Shown piece by piece: positions 10,196-21,007 of a stretch of 64,000 nucleotides of DNA. Numbering within the stretch: the first letter of the stretch is position 1; every line of letters starts with the position of its first letter. A model generated the notes under the pieces. The model was not told where the DNA came from. It searched no databases and worked only from the letters and a program-made list of their open reading frames with translations. Both the position numbers and the translations under genes were made by a program. This DNA comes from Dermacentor variabilis (taxonomy: Eukaryota > Arthropoda > Arachnida > Ixodida > Ixodidae), in contig NC_134569.1 in assembly GCF_050947875.1 (NCBI RefSeq), forward strand, positions 189,406,067 through 189,470,066, given 5' to 3'.

Positions 10196-12740
10196 GGGAG
10201 AGGAGAGGTTTAGAATATTTTTGCAGGCATTTACAGCGCATTCACTGGTATACAAGATGGATGACAGTCCGCGAGGCATCAGCAAGCGTCGTCGCCTTCT
10301 GCGGTGTTCTCGGCTTCGTCTCTGGCTGTGCTTGGCAACAGGACCCCAGCGTCGAAGGTACCGTCCCGGTTCTGATTGGATCGCCCTAAAAATATATTTA
10401 AACCACTCTTCTTCCGGTAACATTTTCGTTGAGATGCAGTGTAACAATGTATTTGCTATCGCAATAAAATTAGAGAGTTGTTAATGCCACGCACATGGCA
10501 CTACTGCTAATAAAATCACCTCAAGCGCTTGTCGAATAGATACCGCAGTGCTAACCTCCAAGCCCTACTTGACTTTAAGCACTGATTAAACGTGCTTAAC
10601 GCTTAGAGTCACTTCTAAACACCTCCTTTATTATTAGAATAGCGAGCCCTCTGCGGCGCGAGCACTAAATAGGCAGGTAAAATATCTAGCTTGCTTGTGC
10701 GTGCTTCTATCTAGCATAGTTGAGGACGGGAATGTGTGCTTGTATGATAAGCAGCTCTGTGCATATTCTAACCATTAGATTTTGAAGGTAGCGCGCACCT
10801 TTTCGGAATGCGGTTGCGCAGGAGCTTTCTTCTTATGGATCCACCGTATCTTTAAGACGACACATTTGATTGTTCGCGCGTACCTCCGTCATACTGTTAG
10901 ACACTTCGTTTTTTAAAGTCGTTAACAGAACTGATTAAACCACCCGGCGCACGTAGCACAATTCTAATTCTTTGGCATCATTACTGAGACATTATTTGCG
11001 TGCGAAATCTAAATGCACAAATAACGATCTACCAAAGTTTAATCACATTTTTAATGTTGGAGTTTACAAATTGTGGCCGGTGAGTCCGCATGGCCCATTA
11101 ACTTGGAACAAATTTCGAGGATGACCCATGTTTTGAGATATGCGTTCCCAGAGTGTGCACGAAATGCGTTGGCGGTAGGATTATTTGTAAGTTATAATGC
11201 ATCAAAAGGCAATTTGTTAACGAAGTAATTGGAACGTTATGTTTTTTTCCCCGAACTGGTGGAAGTTGCAAAATTATTTTCACGTGGATGTGCCTTGTGA
11301 GATCACTGGTAATTCCTAAATAGCACTGTGCGCTAAAGTAACTGGTTATAACATTCAGAAGGACAATTTTGTTAATTAGTCAAATATGTATTTCCATACC
11401 CTTTGCACATATTGCGGGCATCTTATAGCAATCGCGATATATGTGTAATTTTTACTGCATGACGTAGAGAATAAAAAAAAAATTCTGTGATCGTTGAAAA
11501 TAAAACTTAAACACAGAATAGAATGGGCTGTACAAGTATTACACATTTTTATGCTACGCACAGGCGTGCAGTACAGTGCTGCATCAAGTTGAAGTACCTG
11601 ACGTTGCAGAACAGTTCATTAGCCATTGCTGGGGCTTTGTTTTCGGAATTATGATTTATTAGTTATATTACTATTTACTAACAATAAAACCTTCACAGTT
11701 GTTACTTGAATGCCATTGTAAAGCTATCTTTTGGCATGTGCAACATGTAGAAAAAATCTAATGCTGTGAAGTTCAGCTGCCGGGCTAAGTTCCTCGCGCA
11801 CGCCTGCTGCAGAAAAATCAGGGGCGGCTTATGCGTAGTACGTCAAGCGTGCGTAGATTTATTCACAGGCTGGGAGCCTCGTGCAGTTCATAGTATATTC
11901 CCGCACCGTCAGTTGTCGAGCGTCAGTATAACAAAATTGTTGCTATTTTGTTGCAAGCCTAAATAGCCTTCATCACCGTGGTGATTTCACCTGCGTTAAA
12001 CATGGATTACTTCAGCCTCTTCAGATAAAATACCACAAGTAAACGTTAACAGCTGAATGGCAGATTTTACAAGAACTTCCGAAGTACCACGTACACTGTA
12101 GCCAAGACGCACTGTCACAAAGAGATGAGATAACCAGAAACAATGAAGTGTCCATACGGAGACATATTGTACGGACATTTGATGTTGGAAAGAAAACTTG
12201 CCTCATACGTTCGCAACACGCCGACCTATTCTTAAAGAACAGCCACGCTTAATTTTCTTTCTTCTAAAACAGCACAAATATTCATGGGGTAGTCATAGCG
12301 ATGTTGTTCGCCAAACTACGTCGTCCATGATGTCAGAATTCATCACTTCAACTACATCGACAACCAATGGCATGATTATTTTCAATCGTTGAAAGTACTA
12401 GTCATAAATTGCGCTTTACGTCAAGTTGGAAGCTTATTGAGGCAATATGTATAACACAGTATAATCATCTATAGGCGACGGTACAGAAGTCAGAGGCTGT
12501 AATAGGGCACCCCGCACAAATATATGCAAGAGTATAAAGAATATCTCCAACAATTAATGTGAAAAAGGTGAAGCATGGGGAAACTGTTTTATTGCTTTCA
12601 GACCGTGGTAATATAAACAATACGAGCTTAATTGTACTGGTAGCAATTCGTACAGTTCGTACAATTCTTCAATGAAATCCAGATACTCGCGATATTCAAT
12701 CCTTCAGGCACTTGTTTCATGCCACCATTCATCCGAATTC
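10196..12740. other. Unique spacer
   Basis: About 2.5 kb of mixed-composition sequence with no recognised domain, repeat family or RNA gene on either strand. Only short frames occur. Confidence 0.45.
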
Positions 12741-12744
12741 GCAT

Positions 12745-13012
12745 ACACTCTTAGACAAAAGTACACCCTTTGTGGTGTATATTTGCCACACAACTATAAT
12801 CGTCATGTGCCTCGCATGCGTTTCCTTCCGCAAAAACTCGGCACTCGCTACTTTCCTGTCGAGAATTCTGTGTCAAACTGATAACGTGCAAGCCGTTCGT
12901 GAATGGGAAGTACCGGGCTCGCAGCGTTAAAGAAAGGAAATGTGGGCAAGACATGACGAGTGTTGTTGTGCGACAAGATAAGCCCCAAAGGGCGTAATTT
13001 TTTAAAGAGTGT
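12745..13012. mobile_element. Palindromic MITE-like element, copy 2
   Basis: A 268-nt element with ACACTCTT at the left end and AAGAGTGT at the right. Inside the ends, the left block with ACACCCTTTG, TTTGCCACACAAC and CGTCATG is mirrored on the right as the reverse complement with mismatches, so most of the element folds into one imperfect hairpin. It shares internal blocks with 6791-6989. There is no ORF of its own; the minus-strand frame that crosses it is a shadow. It ends about 180 bp upstream of the TATA box of the cuticle gene, so it could supply regulatory sequence. That influence is inferred only. Confidence 0.7.
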
Positions 13013-13193
13013 TGTGTCCCAGTCGCAGTGGCGTGTTTCAAAGCAGACGCAACTTTATGTAAACGCAGACTAGGAGCACCATGACGCACGGAATTTGTTT
13101 TACAAGGTGCAAAAAACAAAGCGAACACCGCAATGCAGCCAAGAGCGCTGCAACTTCGTGTGTCGACAACTAGAAAGGTGTCGCTGTGTCCAG

Positions 13194-13200
13194 TATAAAA
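13194..13200 (+). promoter_or_regulatory. TATA box of cuticle protein gene
   Basis: TATAAAA lies 110 nt before the start codon at 13310. The AGACAGTT sequence at 13231-13238 is a plausible initiator region at about the expected spacing (30-40 nt). No other TATAAA-type site lies between it and the first exon. Confidence 0.75.
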
Positions 13201-13309
13201 GCCCACTGCGCGCAGCCAGAGACAAACAGAAGACAGTTGCCTTCCTTTCTGCACTGCATTGTAGATTGTTACTCTGCAGACTGCTTGCGGGACATTTGCC
13301 ACCACCGCA

Positions 13310-16300
13310 ATGTTTCTAAAGGTGAGGGTGTTTATGATAGTCTTTTCCGAGCAACGCCGGAATGTGTTTCCATATTCCTTCGCTCGCTCGGTTCAGTCAA
13401 GGTTTGGATAAAAATAATCGACATATTTTATGTAAAGGTACTTGAATGCAAGGTTAATATTTTTAGCAAGCTTAAACATTCGCCTCCATCGGGCAGTTGC
13501 AACTACTGTGTACCTAAGCTTAAACAAGCAAAAATCAGCGTTGAAAGAACCAATTAGACAAACGTATACGGATAGCTCACTCTGCAAAATCGCAAAAACA
13601 TGAGTTACTTCACCATTAAGGCATGCAGCCTATAATTAAGAACTGCAGCTTCTCGTTTACTGTGAGAATAGTACTGTTAACTTGTCTGAATTTCCGATTA
13701 AAATACTCAAGAGATTCTACTTTTTTGCGAAAATGGCGCTCAACTCTGCTTTTATTCTGTAGATATTCCTTGCAAGGCCGGAATTCCTTGTTGCCTCAGC
13801 TTCCCTGGGTGCAGTTAAAATTTCTGAGTGGCAGCAGCAATGATGATGATAATTATTTATTGGTGGCCCTTTTGAAAGAAGGCGGTGACCAGTAGCCACT
13901 GTGTGTTATACTTGCGTTTTGTTCTATCATTTTTCCAAACATCTCCATACCTTTTTTTTTTTACTTCCTCAAAACTTCTCTATCTACCTTGTACCGCTAC
14001 CAATGCCTGCAACGGATTCAGCCGGATCACTCTCTTCCTTGCGCTTTTTCCACTAATAAGTTAAGCCCCTCTTGCTTTTCTCGATCGCTGACCTGTTGAT
14101 GCTTCCGTCTAATTTAAGTTCGAGCGCTTCTGGATACATACCGCAGCAAATATTAGCAACAACATGCGGCATGTGCTGCAGCGTGCACATGTTGCTCCGG
14201 TATGTTTTCGTGTCTAGGAAACCGGCTTGAACCACAAATAGCAAGGCACTGTCCCTTTTATTATCGTACAGATATTTCCGTCTATAATTTCTTCTCATTC
14301 TTGTAAATATCCGTGGTCCTTTTCGTTACCATTCTTTGCATCCACTTCGCTGTCTCTGTTTTTCTCACTTCCTTTCTGATGACTCCTGGTTTCCTACTTA
14401 CACTTTCAAGTACACTGCAGTTGATTGCATAGTTTCTTGACCTCTTCCTCCATTCTGCGTGCACGCTTTTCAGGTACACATATTTGTGAACTCTAGCTGC
14501 ACATTAATTCTGATCCATATTCTCGGGTTCATCAACACTAATTTTGCTCTGCGCCTCCCTGACTTAAAAAATAAGGCCCTGCACTGCCTCATTTGTGGTG
14601 TTACCGTGGGCTCCCAAAGCGAACCCGCTTACCGATCTTTGGTCAACTTCCAGCACCGATAACTGATTTTAAGCACAGAACGGCATTGGCGAACGTTAGC
14701 GCTGGCACCATTACTCCTTTCCATACACCACGCGCCACCTCATTTATTGTGGCCCCACAGTGCTCTATGTTTTATGCTGCATTCCGTTCCCTTTATTTTC
14801 AGATTATCTTGGTGGGTGTATGAACAAGTCTTTCCTTCATTTATGCATAAGCCGAGGTTATTTTTATTGCTTGACTGTGGGTATGACGAGCTGTTGAATT
14901 GACACCACGCGATTGCTCGTCTCTTCATAAAAGATCACAATTGCCGATTTCTCTCTGCTAAACTTAAGGCCTAGATTTTTCACCGCGTTACCACAGGCAT
15001 TCGCAACTGTCTGTAAATCTCTTTTATTGTCCGCTAGCAGCACTGTGTCACCCGCACACTTCAGTTCAGGGAGCTTCTGTTGCACCAATTTTGCGTTACG
15101 CATGTAGGATAAATGACACACTAATACGCTGTTTTCCAGTTCTCTTTCTATTTTCTTAGAATAAGCCATTAACAATAATGGAGATAGAGGACATCGTTGC
15201 TTGAGTGCTTGGTGAATTTACGCCGCTTCGTTACATTTTTCAGATTTGCATACAATTTTTCGTCGGCTGTATCAATCTATATATCTCTCAGCAGCTCCAC
15301 GAAATTGTGATGTATACCTTCGTGCCTGTGAATATCGCATAACAATTTCCTGTCTACGTTGCCGTAGGCTCTTGCAGTGCGTGAGAACAAACATATCCTT
15401 ACGCGTCGGTCTGGTCTGGATCATTCGGCAGTTTCCCCACTACATCATTTTTCTCTACCCACTTCAAGAGATCTAATTATGTGGCTCGCTTTGTCTTTCT
15501 ATACATCACCGACTTTACTGCCAACGGCCTGTACGGATACGTCTTTTCCTTGTCACATTTGCCTTAGAGATAATGTGTCACCCTGAATTAATTCATCACT
15601 TGAGGGTGACACCTAACGGGCCGGCGGGGTTTTCTGTGCTGATCGCAACGCCAACTTGAACAGTTGTGCGACTTTTATACAGATGCATTCGTAATGTCTC
15701 AAATGAAGTCCGTTACTGTTTTCCATAATCACAGGTGCAAGTGTTGTTCGTCTGCGTCGTCCTTGAAGCCTACGCCTTAGACCACCACCAGCCCCACCAG
15801 GCTGGTTACACGGGTGTAGGCTTTGTAGGCTATGCTACTCCATCGGCGGCCTACGGAAGATACAACGCCTATACCTCCGTGAGCGCCAAGTGTGTTTTCT
15901 ATGCCGCTACGCTTTGCTGCACTTGGAATAGCAGAGTTGAGGCGGCCAAGCATTGCTCACGTCGCACCTCTTTGGGTTAGAGCTCTTTATATACGCCCTT
16001 CAACATTCGTCAACGTAGTCGTCTGCATTGCAGGGAGCCAGCGCTGAAACTTTGTAAGCCAACAGGAGCACCGTACGTCACGCACAGTTCTATGAACGGA
16101 GCAAGCTCCTAGCATATGCTGCAGTTTCGTGTCACACCTCAAGCTTAAGCTCAAATTCAGTTTGAACGCTCATCTCAGGGAAAGGTCTGAAACTTCTTTC
16201 AAAGGAAACTTGCCGATAATTGCGGCACCTGAAGGGGCCCAGCGTCGCACTCGAGCATGAGGATCCACGTATTCCTCTAATCTATCACGATGATGGAGCA

Positions 16301-18144
16301 GGAGTGGAGGGAGTCCAGCGCTTATAGTACAGACGCTACAATCACGGATGTGTACAAGGGGTAACCAGGACGTTCCATAATTGTCGAGAGCTTTAAATCT
16401 GGTCATATTGTCGGTGTTTTTGAAACGAACGCAATCTATAAACATTTAGCTTGGCTTGACAATACATATGAGAGCCTGTTCCTTTTGCGGGAGCTCCTGA
16501 TAATGGCGTAAGCACATGCTAGCAGCACATTGTAGCAGCCGTAACAAGCAGTTTTTAGGTACACCTTGTTTCCCTTGGATATCTGACTACCCTTAGTGCT
16601 GCCGAGGAGTCTTAGCCGCATAGCATCGACACCTGCGCACGTAATAGTTATACTGCGGTGATTGTTAACTTTCTCAATTGTGCGATGACAACGTCATTAA
16701 AGCAGTGACTCGCGTAAATCGCTTGGTTTCAGTCATACGCATTGGTGTATATAGTAAGTTCATTTGGATGTGTGATTCCGTAATTCTGCATTACACATAT
16801 TTTTGCAGTCAAAAGCGCAAAACCGTCAAGAGCTTCTTTCCCTAGCACTTTTCTGCGACTTTAGTTGCACACCATTCAACTATTAATTACCACGAAAAAT
16901 GTCACAGCATCGCCATAAGGGCGAGGCAATGAATGCGATAGCAACATATAACATTACACGAACTGTAAGACTCGTAGTGTATTAGAAGCTTGAATTGAAG
17001 TCAACGTAAATTGACTAAATAAAAACGAGCCGTTGTGCTATGATCCTCTGAGTCATGCCATCGGACAATTTCATTTATGTGTATTAATTAAAGCCAACGT
17101 CTTTTCTAGCTAATTTCCCACCACTTTTCCGCATAGGTTATGTTTCCAAGTTCTTTCCTCGGCCAATTTTCGACGTTGTGCACAGCCGAGCGAAAGATTA
17201 CACTATCTTCAGGTTTGAGTTCTGTTATTGTTTCACACTTAATATATAATTCTGAGAATATTTAAGATAGATTGCGTGCGCTGTCCGTATTTTCTTTCAT
17301 GACATTTGTTTGTGGGCTGCTATTCTAAAAATTCTTGGGAATAATCTTGTCAATTGTTTAAGACATGGCAGGAGCAACTTTAGAGACAGAATTGCGTTGC
17401 AATATAACCCGCATATACGGCATGTCATATGGCATAACTTATCGCATGCATATACCTAAATTACGCAACTTCACGGCGACGACGGCGGCAAATATTCTCC
17501 GGCAGTGTCCATATAATTTCTATCGCAATAAAGCTTTCGTTCTCATTATATATACATCGCAGCCGCCTCAGCCATACAGCGTCGGCTACGACAACGTGGA
17601 CGAGTACGGCGCCCGCCAGTTCCGCAGCGAGCAAGGCGATTCCAACAACGCCAAGACCGGCTCCTACGGTTATCGAGACGCGAACGGTCTCTACCGGCGT
17701 GTGAACTACGTGGCCGATGCGAACGGCTTCCGTGCCACCGTGGACACCAACGAGCCAGGCACCGCCCCTGGTGTCAGCGCCGACGTGGTCTTCAACGCTG
17801 CGCCAGTCGTCCCTCCGATTCCTTCAGGAGTTGCACAGATTGGTGCATCCACAACATTTGCTGCTAGGGCGGCAGCGCCTTACAATGCTGGTGGCTACAG
17901 TGGGTACGGCAGATACGGTTACAACCCGTACGCAGGCGCTACTGGAGCTCATGGCAACGCCCCGTACGGACGTCAGGGTTATGTGGCCAGCGGTCCAGCA
18001 CTTGGCGGATACACTTACAGCGGCAGTGTTCCTTATGGCTACGCCCCTGTCGGATATGCAGCGGGTTACACTCCGGGTATCTATGGTGCCCCATCTGGAT
18101 ACGGAAGTTGGCCTTCTGCTCATCATGGATACCGCCGTCGGTAA
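13310..18144 (+). CDS. Chitin-binding cuticle protein gene, three coding exons
   Basis: Spliced product is 245 residues, secreted, and expected to bind chitin in the exoskeleton. Exon 1 coding is 13310-13321 (Met-Phe-Leu-Lys, then AAG/GTGAGG donor). Exon 2 is 15735-15878 (acceptor CACAG, donor TCC/GTGAGC). Exon 3 is 17563-18144 (acceptor ATCGCAG, stop TAA). All junctions are phase 0. A 12-nt first coding exon that splits the signal peptide is typical of arthropod cuticle genes. Residues 1-18 form the signal peptide, with a hydrophobic core and A-Y-A before the cleavage point. The context ACCACCGCA before the ATG is favourable. Introns are 2413 and 1684 nt; intron 1 holds an antisense RTE-like relic. 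TATA box at 13194 and AATAAA at 18231 complete the unit. The extension of the exon 3 frame upstream to 17365 is intron sequence and was not used. Confidence 0.85.
13838..15200 (-). pseudogene. RTE-like LINE relic in intron 1 (antisense)
   Basis: The minus strand reads as the C-terminal half of an RT ORF. Segments in order are: E-R-E-L-E-N-S and L-S-Y-M-R-N near 15110-15160; a decayed catalytic box with A-G-D-T-V-L-L-A-D-N near 15030-15060, where A-D-D would be expected; L-G-L-K-F-S-R-E-K-S; H-R-A-L-W-G near 14750; M-V-P-A-L-T-F-A-N-A-V-L near 14690; and L-Y-D-N-K-R-D-S-A-L-L-F near 14240. Many stops and frame changes show it is dead. An ATGATGATGATAATT tract at about 13838 sits where a short-repeat LINE 3' tail should be. 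It lies antisense to the cuticle gene. Confidence 0.7.
15735..15878 (+). CDS. Cuticle protein exon 2 (signal peptide and N-terminal linker)
   Basis: This exon is 48 codons in phase 0. It begins with the hydrophobic V-L-F-V-C-V-V-L core of the signal peptide and continues as a His/Gln-rich then Gly/Tyr/Ala-rich mature N-terminus. The open frame goes on to 15980, but the strong GTGAGC donor at 15879 and the in-frame join to exon 3 set the end. Confidence 0.8.
17563..18144 (+). CDS. Cuticle protein exon 3 (R&R-type chitin-binding domain)
   Basis: 193 codons, residues 53-245 of the product. Residues about 57-118 read as the Rebers-Riddiford chitin-binding domain (chitin_bind_4). It opens with P-Y-S-V-G-Y-D and has F-R-S-E-Q-G-D, G-S-Y-G-Y, N-Y-V-A-D-A-N-G-F and T-N-E-P-G in the expected order, closest to the form seen in tick and other arachnid cuticle proteins. 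The remainder is Pro/Val-rich and then low-complexity Gly/Tyr/Ala, probably a flexible or cross-linked region. Codons are strongly biased to C or G in third position, unlike the surrounding DNA, which supports expression of a real gene. Confidence 0.9.
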   Translation, partial: PPQPYSVGYDNVDEYGARQFRSEQGDSNNAKTGSYGYRDANGLYRRVNYVADANGFRATVDTNEPGTAPGVSADVVFNAAPVVPPIPSGVAQIGASTTFAARAAAPYNAGGYSGYGRYGYNPYAGATGAHGNAPYGRQGYVASGPALGGYTYSGSVPYGYAPVGYAAGYTPGIYGAPSGYGSWPSAHHGYRRR

Positions 18145-18230
18145 TGAAATTTGTTGCAGTGCGGACAAGTTCGACTACTACTATCGTTAAGTATGTATCG
18201 TGCGGGTTGATACAGTTGAAGCAAAAAGCG

Positions 18231-18236
18231 AATAAA
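18231..18236 (+). terminator. Poly(A) signal of cuticle protein gene
   Basis: AATAAA lies 87 nt after the stop codon of the cuticle gene, followed by a T/G-rich stretch suited to 3' cleavage around 18250-18260. Confidence 0.75.
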
Positions 18237-18259
18237 AATGTTATGTGATACGCGAAAGA

Positions 18260-18955
18260 AAGTAATTTTTCATATTTACTAGCGTGATGGGCGTTACGTT
18301 GAAGATATGTCATTTCAGAAACGCCTGGGCAAAGTTGAAACATTCGACGCTGCCACGTCGTAATAAGTCGTTGCACACCTTTTGCAGCGTTTCTTGCATT
18401 GCACTACCCCTGATCGCGGCGGCCATGGCCGGTTTCAACAAACGACCTCACGTTTAGCAGCACAACACCATGGCAATATATCTACCGCGTCCGTTAGTGC
18501 CACATCTACAAAAAATGTTTGAACGTGCTTCCTATATGAAAGAGCAAGCTGAGGAATTAACATTCCCAGCTGCATCGCTCCGTTGCATTCGAGAGCAGTC
18601 AATGATGAAATTTGATGTACAGAAACACAAGTGAGCAAACCTATGTACACCTTCTTATTTGCTGCTCCCTTCCTGCTTCACTATCGCCACAGGGCTAAGT
18701 AAAACTACATACAAATGCCACGGCGCGGATTTCGACTGATCTTACTGGAGCAATGTGCATTTTTGAGTCGTGCGGGCTACCCACCGCGTTATCGCGTGTT
18801 TTTTTTTCTTTATTGCGCGGAAAGAAATTTAGTAACATGGGTAAAGGCTATTTACATCACGTATATTAGTATTAATATTATCGTAACGAAGAAGAGGAGC
18901 ACGATAGTAGGTCATCCTCTCCTGCGCATCCTAGCGGGTCGATTTTAGGTGCCAT
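18260..18955. other. Spacer with a small SINE fragment
   Basis: No gene is seen. At 18418-18480 the sequence resembles the reverse complement of the tRNA-related head of the SINEs at 39952 and 49778, including a decayed match to the segment that reads ACCTCGTGCTTAGCAGC in better copies. The rest is unique. Confidence 0.45.
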
Positions 18956-18959
18956 AGAA

Positions 18960-21005
18960 TTTTATTGCATTCAGAACGCCTTGTGGTCGAGTACGTATAG
19001 ACGGGGGGAAGGAGTTCCACAAGGTTTAGTGCTATCTGTTATCTAACATTTTGCGGAGCTCCATCCCACCCCAAGAGGACGTAAATACTTATATGTATGC
19101 GGACGACATCGCATTCTTCCAGTCGGCAAAGAATATTCGTACACTTTACGCAAACCTGCAAGGGTATTTACCTGTTCTAAGAACTTGGCTAAATTCCATT
19201 TGTCTCGGTCTAAATGTGAACAAATGCTCATTCCTCGTATTCCCATTGAAGCAATCAGTACATATATCTCTTTTGTACGAGCACGATTTCATGCCCCAAG
19301 TAGATGCTGTTAAGTGTGTTGGTGTTATACATACAACTGACTTTAATGGCGTCGGCCCATAGATTGTATTGCGGGTTAGGGGGTTCGACGATTGTTTGGT
19401 TACGTAGACTGAGCAACAGTCGATGAGGGATGCGCAGGGCCACATTTTTATCAATCGACCGCATATATGTGCGCCCTGTCCTGGAATTCGAATGTGTGCT
19501 ATACTCTGGGGCTCCTTCCTGCCTATGAGTTTCGCCCTTTTGCACTTCTAGAAAAGCAGGCATTAAGGCTATGTTTAAGATTGCCTAAATTTTAGCAAAC
19601 ACTATTTTGTATATGGACGCAAGAATGCCTTTTCTGGTAACTCGTTTTCGTGCACTTCCGGTACAAATATTTTTAAGGGCGTAGTAATCACCAATCACAC
19701 GTTGCCAAACAGCGTTCATTTCTCAGCCTAGTGTGTTTTTCGATGCACACAGGCCTCGGTTCAATACTCCTCAAATTAACTTTGTAAAAACTCTTCTCAA
19801 TCCTTTGAACGTTAGGATCAGAGAGGTAAAGCCCATTCATGACGGTGAAAATTCTCTTAACATACAATTTGACGATATTTTTCCAAGTAACGCAAAAAGC
19901 CTACCTTGCAGAATGATAAGTGCTATTCTACACGATTATTTAATAAAATAACAAACAATTATCGCCATAGCGACTGATGCCACGTAGAACGAAGAAAAAT
20001 GCGGTATGGTATATTCAGCCCTATTGTCGAATGGGCGTTTTTCCTGAGGCTTACAGACTCTCTACCAATATTCCTTGCAAGATTTTTAGCCGTAGTACTG
20101 GCCCTTCGTAAATTAAGCCCAACAATAGCTTGTGAAGTCGTTGTTACTGATTATTTGTTTTTCTGTACTTCACTTAAAGCACCTAATGAATTTCAGTTTC
20201 GGCGAGTGTTTAAATCCTTAGAACTTCAACACTTAAATAATATCCATTTAGCCCGGGTGGCTGTTCATACAGGCCTAGTTCTAAACGAAACGGCTGCTTC
20301 ATTTGCGAAAGCTTCGATAGCTCGCCCATCTATTGAAGTTCTCCCTACATCAGCCTTGATCATAAATGCATGATTTCGGAGGCAAATGATGTTACGATAG
20401 TTCTCTGTACCATCCTTAATAGTTTCCTCGGATTTTAAACACTTATTGTACCCCTCGAATAGCACTGCATGTCATTCGAGAAAAAATGAAGTAAATATTC
20501 ATATGCTTAGCGGTCGCATACCTTCTTTGGATATTTATTTATACACGGCTGGTCTGGCACCCTCACCGATTTGTCATATGTGTGGGAAGATGAGACCATA
20601 GAAATTTTTATTTCTTGTCGACGACTTATTAGCTTAAGAAAGCAGAGCCGTAGAAAGACAACTCCGCCTTCTTGGATTAGATTTAACTCCTCAAAATGGT
20701 GTTACCTTTGAGTGCCTCTACACCTGGGTATAGGGACGGGAAGGTTAGCGCTGCTTTCCAAGATTTCATTGCAGAATCAATGAGATACAAAATTTTTAGC
20801 CTGTTCTTGTTTCACTAAAATCGAAATTGAAATGTTTTACTTTATGGTCATGGCAGAATTTTCAGTTTCATAAATTTCTGCACGCTCTACAATCTCTATC
20901 TTTCTATTATAGCTTGCCTATTATAAACATAACTTATTTAACACTTGAATATAACCTACCCGATTACTAGCCAATCCTCCAGAGTGGGTACGCTCCAATA
21001 GATCA
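18960..21005 (+). pseudogene. Non-LTR retrotransposon relic (RT, RNase H, 3' UTR)
   Basis: The plus strand shows an RT G-V-P-Q-G box near 19005, the catalytic Y-A-D-D-I-A-F box at about 19093-19115, a L-N-V-N-K-C-S-F box and then R-P-V-L-E-F near 19470. RNase H-like sequence with V-G-I-F-S-P-type and L-A-V-V-L-A-L-R-K-L segments follows at about 20000-20110. A final Cys-rich stretch (P-S-P-I-C-H-M-C-G) lies at about 20560. Frames shift repeatedly and several acidic RNase H residues are lost, so it is inactive. Its RNase H and 3' UTR (ACCCGATTAC..CCAATCCTCC near 20960-20980) match the copy at 35440-36540, so both belong to one family. Clade not assigned. Confidence 0.7.
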
Positions 21006-21007
21006 TA

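Noticed and set aside
12751..13305. 184-codon minus-strand frame
   Set aside because: It crosses the palindromic MITE and the promoter and first exon of the cuticle gene on the other strand, and has no domain.
17365..17562. Upstream extension of the cuticle exon 3 frame to an ATG
   Set aside because: It has intron-like composition, no signal peptide and a good CAG acceptor at 17562. Exons 1 and 2 supply a proper signal peptide in phase.
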